In this document: positions 9,001 to 18,391 of the stretch, piece by piece
How the letters are laid out: every line of letters begins with the position of its first letter
How positions within the stretch are numbered: position 1 is the first letter of the stretch
Assembly: GCF_028736215.1 (NCBI RefSeq)
Contig: NZ_CP117883.1
Coordinates: 5,518,001 to 5,582,000, forward strand
From: Mucilaginibacter sp. KACC 22773
GTDB taxonomy: Bacteria; Bacteroidota; Bacteroidia; Sphingobacteriales; Sphingobacteriaceae
DNA length: 64,000 nt
Reading direction: 5' to 3'
Notes under the pieces: model-generated
What the model was told of the DNA's origin: nothing
Databases searched by the model: none
What the model saw: the letters and a program-made list of their open reading frames with translations, nothing else
Translations under genes and position numbers: made by a program

Positions 9001-10221
9001 ATGCCTGAAAGATCCGGTTGACCGGTTAAACAGGTCAAGACCGCCGCCATCGGTACCTACCCATATATTTTTATCACGATCTTCGAACAAGTCAAGCACA
9101 AAATTGCTCGAGAGGCTTAATGGTGAAGAATTGTGATGGTAAAGTGCAAAGCTCGAAGTTGCCTTTTTATAAAGATTTATTCCGCCACCAAAAGCGCCCA
9201 GCCACATATTGCCGTTTTTATCTTTACAGATGGCATTAATGGAGATACCGTTTATACTGTTATTGTCAATATCGTCATGCTGGTAATTATAAAGATTACC
9301 GGAAGCATCCAGCAAACTAAGCCCACCATGCTCGGCCCCTATCCAAATATTGCCGTTATCATCCTGGCCCAGGCTATTGACCGTGTTAATCGAAGTGCTA
9401 TTGCCCAGGCTATCTTTATTTTTTATATGCCTAAGGGTATGTTTTGCGGGGTTAAATACAAAAACCCCTTCGGATATAGTACCAAGGTACAAGTTGCCGG
9501 TTCTATCTTCATAGATGCAGAAGATATGATCGCCTGACGTGCCTGCATCAGTATTTGAATATTTAAATCTTGAAAAGTTATTACTTGCCGGCCGGTAAAG
9601 GTTTAACCCGCCAGCCGTTCCTACCCAAAGGTTGTGGTGCGAGTCGGTAAAAACTGTATATACATTGTTATTGCTCAGGCTATTACTATCCACGTCGGAA
9701 TGTGTGTAATGCCTGAACTTATTTGAATGTACGTCGAGGTAATCAAGACCACCGTTTTGGGTTGCTACCCACAAATTGCCGGCGCTATCAAAGCTTAGCC
9801 GGTTAACCACATCAGTAGCCAAACTCGCCGGGGCATGGTCATTATGCAGGTACCTGATAAAGCGTCCGGATGCCCTGTCAAACTTATTCAATCCACCTTT
9901 AGTGGCTATCCATATATTTCCGGATTTATCTTCGGCCAGGTCACTGATAACATTATTGCTTAGCGAACTGTTGTTAGCCAGGTCGAAACGGTAATTGATG
10001 AATTTATAACCATCGTACCGGTTAAGACCATTCCCGGTTCCAATCCACATAAACCCGCGGCTATCCTGGATAATGCTGCTCACGTCAACCTGCGATAACC
10101 CTTCGGCGGTGCCGATGTGGTCAAACTTCAGGCTTTGGTTTTGCGCAAAACAAGCCAGCGGCACACCTGTAATTAAAAAGGCGCAAATCCATAAATGAAT
10201 AATCTGTTTGGCTGTAACCAC
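6067..10221 (-). CDS. Hybrid sensor histidine kinase with reg_prop propeller and two receiver domains
   Basis: The 1384 residues hold a signal peptide (to about residue 27, CFAQNQS), about 14 two-component-regulator propeller repeats (IWIGTxxGLxxxD pattern, to about 680), a Y_Y_Y domain (about 710-775), one transmembrane helix, a HisKA domain with His885 ([11 protein letters not shown]), a HATPase domain, and two receivers with Asp1173 and Asp1312. It should sense a ligand in the periplasm and relay phosphate in the cytoplasm. Classic hybrid two-component regulators of this sensor type end in an AraC helix-turn-helix; this one ends after the second receiver, so it needs a separate partner. 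The first receiver reads Gly where Thr or Ser is usual (LLGPAS). The start is GTG at 10221. No polysaccharide locus is adjacent. Confidence 0.9.
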   Translation of the reverse strand: MVTAKQIIHLWICAFLITGVPLACFAQNQSLKFDHIGTAEGLSQVDVSSIIQDSRGFMWIGTGNGLNRYDGYKFINYRFDLANNSSLSNNVISDLAEDKSGNIWIATKGGLNKFDRASGRFIRYLHNDHAPASLATDVVNRLSFDSAGNLWVATQNGGLDYLDVHSNKFRHYTHSDVDSNSLSNNNVYTVFTDSHHNLWVGTAGGLNLYRPASNNFSRFKYSNTDAGTSGDHIFCIYEDRTGNLYLGTISEGVFVFNPAKHTLRHIKNKDSLGNSTSINTVNSLGQDDNGNIWIGAEHGGLSLLDASGNLYNYQHDDIDNNSINGISINAICKDKNGNMWLGAFGGGINLYKKATSSFALYHHNSSPLSLSSNFVLDLFEDRDKNIWVGTDGGGLDLFNRSTGSFRHYKQPPAGKNGITGNYVLTTTQHPDGNLWIGTWGDGFSIFNPKTGIFKNFKVTPAKPDGPGGNNIYAILHTKDQNTWLGTFNDGLDFYDRKTGKFKHFRYDAHNPQSISSNRIYDLCEDRNGNLWIGTYDNGLDMLDNKTGVFTHFRHHDGQNSLSGNTVTDVFLDSKGKLWLCTISGLNLFDPVTKHFTVFTKKDGLASDIIYAIKEDGAGNFWVSTNNGISMYNPVARLFKNYTTEDGLQGDDFKPHSALKTNSGEIFFGGINGFNAFYPARIARPAPFSPVVVTSLLIFNKPINTVIGADNLNALKQDIADTRSITLSYRQSDISMEYAALDFASADRKKYAFILQNYDTQWSEVGSRNTASYTNLPAGEYYFKIKYQNSAGQWSPVATALKITIVPPFWLTWWFKLLAVMFLASAIYGLFRYRLRSIKLRQLVLERQVQERTELLAKMTIDEHKARMEAEQANAAKSLFMATMSHEIRTPMNGVVGMAMLLSGTQLTPEQEEYTETIKNCGDALLSVINDILDFSKIESGKMELDENDFDLRNCIEGTLDVFAGGALKPNLELLYQIAPDVPAIVFGDELRLRQVLLNLVSNAVKFTVQGEIVINVSMLPGHNQDFALSFSVRDTGIGIPAEKLDKLFQAFSQVDSGTTRKYGGSGLGLTISKRLIELMGGEIKVESEFGKGTTFCFHIKSAKGHQSGMAEHMESHTSLQGKNILIVDDNEASRGVLQAQLAQWEFAATAIASGSEALEILAVNDKIDLVLADFNMPEMDGFQMARHIRASYPAVRVILLGPASHEQNKKEPGLFNAVIAKPVKYHVLYSAIISQLKKVDVAHEPHVRGNLFTEEFARQYPIDILIAEDNLINQKLAMRVLTKMGYAPDVAPNGLAALDSLTRKKYGLIFMDVQMPEMDGLEATRRIRLRNVHQPVIVAMTANAMPEDRGACLAAGMDDYLSKPIKVDEILSAIEKWWKKTQDY

Positions 10222-10509
10222 GAATAGTGTAATTAGGTTCGTACACTTTGATTTTGTGCAGTGCCGAAACTACTTTTACGTATTTTTTTTGCCACAAGTT
10301 TCATGCTATAAACCGGGCACATTTACCCGACAAGCCAGTAAAAATCAATGATCGGCATAACAGCAAGCCCAAAGCAAGGAGTATTTTTTGACCTGATAAA
10401 CCGGCTTAATCACATGCCGGTTATACCGTCGATGTTGGCTACTGCTAAAAAAAATAATTTTTGCAGACTTTGTTTTCGGGTGCATTCGCATTCTGTATTT
10501 CGCATTTGC
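10222..10509. other. Intergenic region upstream of hybrid kinase
   Basis: This 288-nt gap holds a small inverted repeat (AACCGGC at 10399-10405 with GCCGGTT at 10416-10422) without a T-run. It should contain the promoter of the kinase gene. Nothing else was recognised. Confidence 0.4.
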
Positions 10510-13044
10510 TCATGATGCGTTATGAGGAGGATTTATTACTTGAATTGGTTTTTTGCACCGCTTTTTCCACTTAATAATTTCATACCAGATAACCGATAAA
10601 AATCCGGCTCCAAAGCTAATTGCCAGTTGATATAAGTTCAAAGACGCAAACCCAAAGAAAAGGGATAAAGGTTTTATGTAAAGCAATAAGCCTGTGATAA
10701 TTATGGTTATGCCTATTATCTGCAACACCAAATTATTTTTATACTTTATAGTTGTAAAAAGCGAATAATAAAAAGAACGGTTTACCAGCGTGAGTAATAT
10801 ATTGGCAGCTATAAGGCAGGTAAAAACCATGGTTCGGGTTTGCGGCTCATTTAACCCGGCTTTTACAGCCCATTGATAGGTAGCTAAAGTTCCGGCGGTT
10901 ATCATTAGCCCCTGCACAACGCTGGTGGCCAACTCCTTCCAATTAAAGAAAGTAGTAGTAAACGGCCGGGGTTTCTGCAGCATGGTGTTTTTTTCCATGG
11001 GTTCATTTTCGTAGATGATTGAACAGGTAGGCCCCATAATCAGTTCTAAAAAAATAATATGGACAGGCGAAAATATGTTAGGATATATCCAGCCGAGCGC
11101 CAGGGGGATAAACACTGTTAGTATAATGGGTATGTGGATAGAGATGATATACTGTATTGCTTTTTTAAGGTTAGTATAAATCCTGCGGCCCATGGCTACC
11201 GCATCCGTCATTTTTGATAAATCATCTTCCAGCAATATGAGCGACGCGGCCTGCCTGGCAATTTCAGTTCCCTTTTTGCCCATGGCTATGCCAATGTGCG
11301 CGGCTTTAAGTGCAGGGCCATCGTTTACGCCATCTCCTGTCATCGCTACTATCTCGCGCTGCGATTTTAATGCGTTAATAATCCTGAGTTTTGCCTCCGG
11401 ATACATCCGGGTAAAAATGTTTAGCTTTTGAACAGTATGCCCAAGCTGCTCGCTATCCAGGTCCATCAGTTCGTCGCCGCTGATGCATTTATCTGCACCT
11501 TTAAAATCTATTTGCCGGGCAATGGCTGCAGTGGTGGCGGCATTATCTCCGGTTACAATCTTCACCGTTATACCTGCTTTATAAAAGGTTTCAAGTATCG
11601 CTTTTATATTTTTTTTAGGCGGATCATAAAAAGCCACCAAACCTTTAAACCCAAATTCAAACTCCTGTTGCGTAGCAGGAAAATCGTTTCCGGCAAAATG
11701 GGCCTCTGCCACAGCCAGGATACGATACCCTTCGGATGCAAGCGCGTTAATAGTAGTTTGTAACAGCTGTATTTGGGTTTCAGCCAGGCCGGCTATCTTC
11801 ATTATCGCCTCGGGCGCGCCTTTGGCTGCTATAATCCGTTCCTTATTGTCGTTTTCAAACAAATGCGTCATCATGGGCGGCTTGCCACCCAGCGGATATT
11901 CATGAACCATTTTATATTGGGGCCTTTCATCGGCTGCGGTGTTTTTTGCATACGCCTCATGCAAGGCAATTTCCATCGGATCAAAGGGTACAGGCTCGCT
12001 GGCCCACATCGCCAGCCTGATGAGCGCCCGTTCGGCTTCATCGTATGCGCCCCCTGCATCAGTAACCTTGCCCGATTTGAGTGCGAAAACTTTAGCCAGG
12101 CTCATTTTATTTTCGGTAATAGTACCGGTTTTATCGGTGCATATAACAGATGCGCTGCCCAACGTTTCAACAGTTTTCATTTGTTTAACTACTATGCCCA
12201 TTTTCATCAGCCGCCAGGCACCTAAGGCCATAAACGAGGTAAAGGCGACAGGTATCTCTTCGGGCAGGATGCTCATGGCCAGGGTAAGCGCCTTGATCAG
12301 GCTATCAGTAAGGTTACGTGAATGCGTGTAGTTAATGGCCCATACTATAACGAAAACAATGGCGCCTGCAATCACCATTTTTTTTACAAAATTATTAATC
12401 TGAATTTCGAGCGGGGTCTTCTCTTCATTAATTGCTTCCAGGCTTTTGCCAATAGCGCCAAGGCGGGTTTTATTACCAATAGCAGTTACCCTGGCTATGG
12501 CAAGCCCACCAGCCACCGTAGTACCTCGCAAAATTGTATTATCTGTCGACGATTTATCTTTATAAACCGGCAGCGATTCGCCGGTAAGGATGCTTTCATT
12601 TACCGAAAAATCATTTGATTGTATAATTATGCCATCAGCCGATACAGAGGTGCCCTCTTCGACAATCAAACAATCGCCAATAACCAGCTCTTCGCTTTTT
12701 ATTTCTACTATAACACCGTCTCTTATCACCTTACAGGTTGGCTGCGAAAAATCTTTAAGCTTATCAAGAGCATTCCTGCTCCGCGAATCCTGGTATAACG
12801 AAATGCCCGATACCAATATAACGGCCGATGCCAGGAAAAAGCCGTCGCCATTTTTACCGCTGATAAAATAAATAGCCGCCGTAACCAATAATAAAATAAC
12901 CATTGGCTCCTTTGCAATACTTTTTAGGGCATCAATAAAACCGTTTTCTTTTTTATAGGTAAGGCTATTGACGCCATATTTTTTCCGTGCCTCTATAACC
13001 TCCTTGCCGCTTAGTCCTTTTATATCCAGGTTATTTAATGTCAT
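10510..13044 (-). CDS. P-type (P2-class) cation-transporting ATPase
   Basis: With the ATG at 13044 the product has 844 residues; a longer reading would need a TTG at 13083. It pumps a cation across the inner membrane at the cost of ATP. Visible parts in order are the N-terminal cation ATPase domain (GLSGKEVIEARKKYGVN), the actuator loop TGES, the M4 motif PEEIP, phosphorylation site Asp304 in DKTGTIT, the hinge TGDGVND, and a C-terminal block of helices. This layout fits the calcium or PMR1-like P2 group; PEEIP differs from the PEGLP of SERCA pumps, so the ion is not certain. A universal stress protein gene lies 48 nt upstream in the same direction, probably in one operon. Confidence 0.88.
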   Translation of the reverse strand: MTLNNLDIKGLSGKEVIEARKKYGVNSLTYKKENGFIDALKSIAKEPMVILLLVTAAIYFISGKNGDGFFLASAVILVSGISLYQDSRSRNALDKLKDFSQPTCKVIRDGVIVEIKSEELVIGDCLIVEEGTSVSADGIIIQSNDFSVNESILTGESLPVYKDKSSTDNTILRGTTVAGGLAIARVTAIGNKTRLGAIGKSLEAINEEKTPLEIQINNFVKKMVIAGAIVFVIVWAINYTHSRNLTDSLIKALTLAMSILPEEIPVAFTSFMALGAWRLMKMGIVVKQMKTVETLGSASVICTDKTGTITENKMSLAKVFALKSGKVTDAGGAYDEAERALIRLAMWASEPVPFDPMEIALHEAYAKNTAADERPQYKMVHEYPLGGKPPMMTHLFENDNKERIIAAKGAPEAIMKIAGLAETQIQLLQTTINALASEGYRILAVAEAHFAGNDFPATQQEFEFGFKGLVAFYDPPKKNIKAILETFYKAGITVKIVTGDNAATTAAIARQIDFKGADKCISGDELMDLDSEQLGHTVQKLNIFTRMYPEAKLRIINALKSQREIVAMTGDGVNDGPALKAAHIGIAMGKKGTEIARQAASLILLEDDLSKMTDAVAMGRRIYTNLKKAIQYIISIHIPIILTVFIPLALGWIYPNIFSPVHIIFLELIMGPTCSIIYENEPMEKNTMLQKPRPFTTTFFNWKELATSVVQGLMITAGTLATYQWAVKAGLNEPQTRTMVFTCLIAANILLTLVNRSFYYSLFTTIKYKNNLVLQIIGITIIITGLLLYIKPLSLFFGFASLNLYQLAISFGAGFLSVIWYEIIKWKKRCKKPIQVINPPHNAS

Positions 13045-13092
13045 TTGGGGCTTTTGAATCGGCTTTGGTAAAACAATCGTCAAACAAACTAC

Positions 13093-13950
13093 TTATTGAA
13101 TGTCTGCAGGAATAACCATCAGTGGGATATGATGGTGGCCAAGCGCTTTTTCGGTTGTAGATTTCTTGAAAATACCAGAAAGAAAACCATGCTCATAATG
13201 AACCAGCGCCAGCATATCTGACCCATTCTCTTTACAAAGATGATTCAGCCTTTCAATCACATCTTTCCCGCGTATCTGTTTATAAACTATACCCGAATCT
13301 TGGAGTTTTTTGATATGCCTTAACAACGCTTTTTCCTTGTCAGGATCCTCATATTTTTCAAACACCGATATATGTACAATTTCCAGCTCAAAACCCAGCT
13401 TCTTGCTCAGATTGGACAGGTAGGTGATAGCAAAATTATCAAACGGTTCAAATGCGGTTGCCAAAGTGATCTTCTTTAGCTTTTCCAATGTGTTTTTTGG
13501 GGGAATAATTACAACGGGGCATGATGCATGGTCAACTACATCCATAGTATCGCTTCCAAAAAAAAGATGATTAACCGGGCTGTTTAAACTCCCCCCCATA
13601 ACTATGAACGATACTTTTTTTTCATTGATAATTGCCGCCAGATTGTTTCCTAACGGGCCTTCGCCACATTGCGTGTGAATCTGGGGCTTAAATTCTTCTT
13701 TAGCCTGCCCGTTGTGCAAATGGCCCAATTGCCTGGCAAGCTGATGAAGCCCGGAGGTACTGTCTTTCTTCCGAAAAACAAGCTCATCAACAGCTAAGGG
13801 ACCACCGGCATAAGCTGGTATTACCGGATGGTTGTAGTAGGAATTAAAAATGATTATGTCGCTGTGCAATTTCGCGGCAAGCGGCGGGGCTGCTTTGGCT
13901 GCGTGGTTTGCATTTTCAGAAAAATCGGTAAGCACGAGGATGTTATTCAT
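13093..13950 (-). CDS. Universal stress protein, tandem UspA domains
   Basis: I place the start at the ATG at 13950, which opens with NILVLTDFSENANHA, the standard first strand of a Usp domain. The longer open frame would add 28 residues with no family resemblance. The 285-residue protein has two Usp folds, about 1-150 and 155-285. The first carries the nucleotide-loop pattern MGGSLNSPVNHLFFGSDT and the second ends in LGHHHIPLMVIP. Such proteins are cytoplasmic and bind ATP or related ligands under stress or low energy. It sits just upstream of the P-type ATPase and is probably expressed with it. Confidence 0.85.
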   Translation of the reverse strand: MNNILVLTDFSENANHAAKAAPPLAAKLHSDIIIFNSYYNHPVIPAYAGGPLAVDELVFRKKDSTSGLHQLARQLGHLHNGQAKEEFKPQIHTQCGEGPLGNNLAAIINEKKVSFIVMGGSLNSPVNHLFFGSDTMDVVDHASCPVVIIPPKNTLEKLKKITLATAFEPFDNFAITYLSNLSKKLGFELEIVHISVFEKYEDPDKEKALLRHIKKLQDSGIVYKQIRGKDVIERLNHLCKENGSDMLALVHYEHGFLSGIFKKSTTEKALGHHHIPLMVIPADIQ

Positions 13951-14162
13951 ATCGCCTGAATTATTAAGTAAAAATAAGCTTAAATAAAAGCGCAACTTGT
14001 AATGCAAATCATTAACAAATCTGATCTCTATCACTTTATGAATACTGTGAAAGGCCTTGGGATGAGATTTATATTGAGGTTACTGCTATAGAATGAATTC
14101 TGGAAATTGTCTGAAAACTTATTCAAATCAAGTAACTTAGCACTGCATATAACCGAAAACCA

Positions 14163-14717
14163 ATGTCAACAGCCTGGCGAATTTTAGTTTTTACCCTATT
14201 TCCGCTAATACCATCATTAGTATCCGCACAACACAAACCCAAAATTGAAATTTACCTGGTCGATGAAAAGCCTGCTGCTATGCAAACCGGCGGCGGTTAT
14301 TTTGATTGCAAAACAGCTAAACTGATAACCCATTCATTTATAACGGATAACGAAATTACCGGGTACGAGATCATAAACGACACTGCCACGCGTTATAACA
14401 GGGGTAAGATATACCGCATACATCTTGACACAAATGCACAAAGCAAAGTGGAAAAGCTGAACAGAAACATCCCCTTATGTTGCGGACAACGGTTTGTTGT
14501 AACCGTAGATGAAACGCCGATTTACGGAGGTTATTTCTGGAATGTATTTTCTTCCTTTGGCTGCACGTGGCTAACCATAATTGCTTCCCATTCTAAAATA
14601 CTGAAAATTGAAAGAGGGCTACCTTATGATTATTTTGACAAAAATCTAAGTGACCCCAGTGGTGATATAAAATTATTGATGGCATTTAAAGCTACCGGGC
14701 GATTGATAGAAAGGTAA
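14163..14717 (+). CDS. Hypothetical secreted protein
   Basis: A 184-residue protein with a clear signal peptide (cleavage near LVSAQ-HK, residue 22). The mature part begins with a strand-like IEIYLVDEKPA and contains two Cys pairs or singles (FDCKTAK, LCCGQRF, FGCTW). I do not recognise a family. It stands alone, divergent from the universal stress protein gene and 107 nt ahead of the M28 peptidase gene on the same strand. The amino-acid composition is that of a real protein and the codon use matches the neighbours. Function unknown. Confidence 0.7.
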   Translation: MSTAWRILVFTLFPLIPSLVSAQHKPKIEIYLVDEKPAAMQTGGGYFDCKTAKLITHSFITDNEITGYEIINDTATRYNRGKIYRIHLDTNAQSKVEKLNRNIPLCCGQRFVVTVDETPIYGGYFWNVFSSFGCTWLTIIASHSKILKIERGLPYDYFDKNLSDPSGDIKLLMAFKATGRLIER

Positions 14718-14824
14718 GCTGAAAGGCTTTGTTCCGGGCAATTATCCCTGTCCGTTTAAATAACTTGCCCTGCCGCAACCTCCAACTATTTTGCTTTATA
14801 CCCTTCAATCGCTAACTTGCCCTT

Positions 14825-16546
14825 ATGATTAAACCGTTATTAATAACGCTGCTTGCACTATCTGCCAGCGTGGCAAACGCGCAAAGTTCACATACTATTG
14901 ATGGTTATTACCCCCTTTTACGAAGCACATTTATTGAGGCCAATACTTACAAAACAGTAGCATTTGTTGAAAAACGCTGGAGGCTCCCGGGCAATACGGG
15001 TTTTAACGAGAGCATATATGAAGTGGAGAAAACGTTACAGCAGGCCGGCTATAAAAAAGAAGCAACAGGTGAGGCTGATGGCCCCTTAACCTATCGTATT
15101 GAAACCCGCGAAATGCAACGCCCCGCATGGGAGCCTGTAAACGCCATGGTAACTATCGAGGGAGAGCAAAAGCCGTTGCTTACTTTTACTAACAACCGCA
15201 ACATGCTGGCTATTTATTCGGCAAGTACCCCGCCTGGTGGTATTACTGCTGAAGTTATTTTTGTGGACAGGGCCGATCTGAAAAATATTGACAGTAAAAA
15301 AATAAAAGGTAAAATTGTTTTTGCCGAGGCTAATGTGGGCATGTTTTACTCATCTGCGGTAAAAAACGGTGCAATCGGCGCAATCGGTTATAGTATGCCG
15401 GCCTATACGCAGCCCGAAAAAAATGTAAATTCTATCCAGTTTGGCGGCATCAGGTACCAGGATTCATTGAGTCAGAAATTTGGGATCCTGCTGTCATATG
15501 CAGCTAAAGAAAGGCTTAAAGCGGCATTACAAAAAGGCCCGGTTAAAGTACATGTTGATGTGGAAGCCCAAATATATCCCTCAAAAGAGCTCACCATTAT
15601 AGCTAATGCCCGCGGCTCGGTTAAACCCGATGAGCGTTTTGTGTTTAGCGCCCACGTACAGGAGCCGGGCGCCAATGATAATGCCACAGGCGTAGGCACC
15701 CTGGCCGAAATGGCAAGGGTAACCGCAACACTAATCACCCAGAAAAAGTTCAGCCCTAAGCGTACCATCACGTTTTTATGGGGCGATGAAATTGTGTCGA
15801 CAGGCAGGTATATAACTGCAGATACCCTGCGGGCAAAAGGCATCAAATGGGGATTGAGCCTGGATATGGTGGGCGAGGATGTAAGCAAAACCGGCGGCAG
15901 TTTCCTGATTGAAAAAATGCCCGACCCATCGGCTATCTGGACCCGCGGTAAAGATAAACATACTGAGTGGGGCGGCCGGGCCCTGCAGGAATCAGATTTA
16001 TTTCCGCATTATTTTAATGATTTAACGCTTAACCGCTGCATGCAGCAAGGCCGGGATAATGGCTGGGTAGTAAAAAGCAATCCTTTTGAAGGCGGCAGCG
16101 ATCATACCCCATTTTTGCAGGCCAAAATTCCCGGTTTATTAATGTGGCATTTTACCGATGTATTTTACCATACTGATGCCGACCGGTTAAATATGGTTTC
16201 GGCACAGGAAATGAAAAATGTGGGTATAAGCGCGTTAGCGACAGCATACACACTAACCGCGGCAGATGAACCAACTACGTTAATGCTAATTGGCGAGCTG
16301 CAAAAAAACGCGACCGACAGGATAAATGACGAATATGCTTTAAGCGCGCAGGCTATTAAAGAAGGATTATCTGCCGATGCCGAAACACATAAAATTGATG
16401 TATGGGCAAAATGGTATACCGATGCCTTGAGCAAAATGACCGACATTAACGTTGATGGCAGCACCGCGCCAATAAATAACAGGATAGCTAACGCAAAACA
16501 GGCAGTGGTGGATTTAAAATTAAAAATTGACGCCGATCTTAAATAA
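14825..16546 (+). CDS. Secreted M28-family metallopeptidase
   Basis: A 573-residue protein with a signal peptide (SASVANAQS, about residue 20). It should be a zinc-dependent aminopeptidase acting outside the inner membrane. Metal-ligand motifs of family M28 are visible: FSAHVQEPGANDNATG (His and bridging Asp), FLWGDE (Glu), SLDMVGED (Asp) and, near the C-terminus, GGSDHTPF. A PA-like insert probably fills residues 130-240 (KGKIVFAEANVG...). In many family members the first motif is SHLD; here it is SAHVQ, so the ligand set should be confirmed. It is followed by 63 nt and then the Fe-S operon, with no clear functional link. Confidence 0.85.
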   Translation: MIKPLLITLLALSASVANAQSSHTIDGYYPLLRSTFIEANTYKTVAFVEKRWRLPGNTGFNESIYEVEKTLQQAGYKKEATGEADGPLTYRIETREMQRPAWEPVNAMVTIEGEQKPLLTFTNNRNMLAIYSASTPPGGITAEVIFVDRADLKNIDSKKIKGKIVFAEANVGMFYSSAVKNGAIGAIGYSMPAYTQPEKNVNSIQFGGIRYQDSLSQKFGILLSYAAKERLKAALQKGPVKVHVDVEAQIYPSKELTIIANARGSVKPDERFVFSAHVQEPGANDNATGVGTLAEMARVTATLITQKKFSPKRTITFLWGDEIVSTGRYITADTLRAKGIKWGLSLDMVGEDVSKTGGSFLIEKMPDPSAIWTRGKDKHTEWGGRALQESDLFPHYFNDLTLNRCMQQGRDNGWVVKSNPFEGGSDHTPFLQAKIPGLLMWHFTDVFYHTDADRLNMVSAQEMKNVGISALATAYTLTAADEPTTLMLIGELQKNATDRINDEYALSAQAIKEGLSADAETHKIDVWAKWYTDALSKMTDINVDGSTAPINNRIANAKQAVVDLKLKIDADLK

Positions 16547-16609
16547 CAAGTAACATTTTGCCGTTTCAACAATTCAGCTAACTTTGAATAAAAATACTAT
16601 GCACGCATA

Positions 16610-17911
16610 ATGATTGCACAGGCTATATTTATCATCATTTTAGGGGCCGCCATTTACCTGTTTGCCAAAAACGCAGGCAAAATAAGGCGCAATATATTGT
16701 TGGGCAAGGATGTTGACCGCAGCGACGAGTCGGCAACCCGCTGGAAAATAATGGCCAAAGTAGCGCTTGGGCAAACAAAAATGGTTAAGCGCCCGGTAGC
16801 AGCCATAATGCATTTTTTTATCTATGTGGGCTTCGTCATCATTAACCTGGAAGTGCTGGAGATTATGATAGACGGAATCTTCGGTTCGCACCGTATTTTT
16901 TCGACCCCGTTGGGCGGCTTGTATAGCTTGCTGATAGGCGGTTTTGAGGTGCTGGCGGTATTGGTACTTGTTGCCTGTATTGTTTTCCTGAGCCGGCGTA
17001 ACATTGTACACCTAAAGCGCTTTTCGGGCACCGAGATGACCCAATGGCCAAAATCGGACGCCAACTACATCCTTTGTATTGAAATATTGCTCATGACCGC
17101 GTTTTTAACCATGAACGCGGCCGACTATAAATTGCAGCTATTACATTTTGAACATTATGTAAAAGCAGGCAGTTTCCCGGTAAGCTCCTTTATAGCACCG
17201 ATATTGCCCGATAGCACAGCGTCATTGGTGATGCTGGAAAGAGGCTGCTGGTGGTTTCATATCATAGGTATCCTTGCGTTTTTAAATTACCTGCCCTACT
17301 CCAAGCATTTTCACATCCTGCTGGCTTTTCCCAATGTGTATTATTCAAACCTGAACACCAAAGGAAAGTTTACAAACATGGCATCAGTTACCAACGAGGT
17401 TAAGGCCATGCTCGATCCTGCTTTCGTTCCGGAAAATACCGGCGAGCCTGCAAGGTTTGGCGCGAAGGATGTAACTGATCTTACCTGGAAAAACCTGATG
17501 GAGGCCTATACCTGTACCGAGTGCGGCAGGTGTACATCAGTATGTCCGGCAAATATTACCGGCAAACTGCTATCGCCGCGTAAAATTATGATGGATACCC
17601 GCGACAGGCTTACCGAAGTGGGCAACAACCTGGATAAACACGGCAAGGATCATGACGATGGCAAAACCTTACTGGATAATTACATTACCCGCGAAGAGCT
17701 TTGGGCTTGCACCACCTGTAATGCCTGTGCCGAGGCCTGCCCGGTAAATATCAATCCACTGGAGATAATTGTCGAAATGCGCCGCTATGTGGTAATGGAA
17801 GAATCACAGGCACCGGCAAGCCTGAACAATATGTTTAGCAATGTAGAAAATAACGGGGCCCCCTGGAAGTACAGCCAGGCCGATAGGTTGAACTGGGCAA
17901 ATAATGATTAA
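16610..17911 (+). CDS. Membrane-bound (Fe-S)-binding protein, heterodisulfide-reductase-like
   Basis: 433 residues. The N-terminal half has about five hydrophobic helices, like the cytochrome-b-type membrane anchors of heterodisulfide reductase and nitrate reductase. Between residues 300 and 385 come two 4Fe-4S motifs, CTECGRCTSVCP and CTTCNACAEACP. The protein should carry electrons between a membrane quinone or partner and a soluble reductase. The CCG-domain protein at 18392 is the expected partner, as HdrB is to HdrC/E. The physiological electron donor and acceptor are not known for this widespread Bacteroidota pair. A DUF2750 gene separates the two. Confidence 0.85.
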   Translation: MIAQAIFIIILGAAIYLFAKNAGKIRRNILLGKDVDRSDESATRWKIMAKVALGQTKMVKRPVAAIMHFFIYVGFVIINLEVLEIMIDGIFGSHRIFSTPLGGLYSLLIGGFEVLAVLVLVACIVFLSRRNIVHLKRFSGTEMTQWPKSDANYILCIEILLMTAFLTMNAADYKLQLLHFEHYVKAGSFPVSSFIAPILPDSTASLVMLERGCWWFHIIGILAFLNYLPYSKHFHILLAFPNVYYSNLNTKGKFTNMASVTNEVKAMLDPAFVPENTGEPARFGAKDVTDLTWKNLMEAYTCTECGRCTSVCPANITGKLLSPRKIMMDTRDRLTEVGNNLDKHGKDHDDGKTLLDNYITREELWACTTCNACAEACPVNINPLEIIVEMRRYVVMEESQAPASLNNMFSNVENNGAPWKYSQADRLNWANND

Positions 17912-17935
17912 TTACAGGCTTTATTAAATACACAC

Positions 17936-18382
17936 ATGCTGCAGGATATCGCAATCATCGAACTGAAATATAATACATTTATTGAAAGGGCAGCCGCAGC
18001 CAAATCGGTATGGGGATTGAAAAGTAAAACAGGATGGGCCAATTCACATTCAAGCGACGATGAAGGTATTAGCGTGATTCCATTTTGGTCGGATAGGGCT
18101 TTGGCCAAAGCCTGCGCACGTGATGACTGGAAAGGCTACTTACCGGTTGAAATTCTGATAGCCGAATTTTTAGAGAGCTGGTGTGTGGAAATGGATGAAA
18201 ACGACGTACTGGCCGGTATTAACTGGGACGCCAAAATGTTTGGAAAAGAAAGCCCCGCTTTAAATGTGGCGCTCGATATTCTTAACCAGCTAAATGCCAA
18301 CAACACGGCAATTGTATTTAAAAACTACAGCGGCGTAAATGATTTTATAGCCAATATAAACGAGTTGCCCGACGACTTATAA
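17936..18382 (+). CDS. DUF2750 domain-containing protein
   Basis: A soluble 148-residue protein. The central pattern WANSHSSDDEGISVIPFWSD, followed by the acidic EMDENDVLAGINWD, matches the DUF2750 family, small cytoplasmic proteins of unknown role. No signal peptide or membrane helix is seen. It lies 24 nt after the membrane Fe-S gene and 9 nt before the CCG Fe-S gene, all on one strand, so it is likely co-transcribed with both. Whether it serves the Fe-S complex or is a passenger cannot be told from sequence. Confidence 0.8.
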   Translation: MLQDIAIIELKYNTFIERAAAAKSVWGLKSKTGWANSHSSDDEGISVIPFWSDRALAKACARDDWKGYLPVEILIAEFLESWCVEMDENDVLAGINWDAKMFGKESPALNVALDILNQLNANNTAIVFKNYSGVNDFIANINELPDDL

Positions 18383-18391
18383 TCAGGATTT

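Noticed and set aside
13951-14034. N-terminal extension of the universal stress protein
   Set aside because: The internal ATG at 13950 begins exactly at the first Usp strand; the extra 28 residues show no family resemblance.
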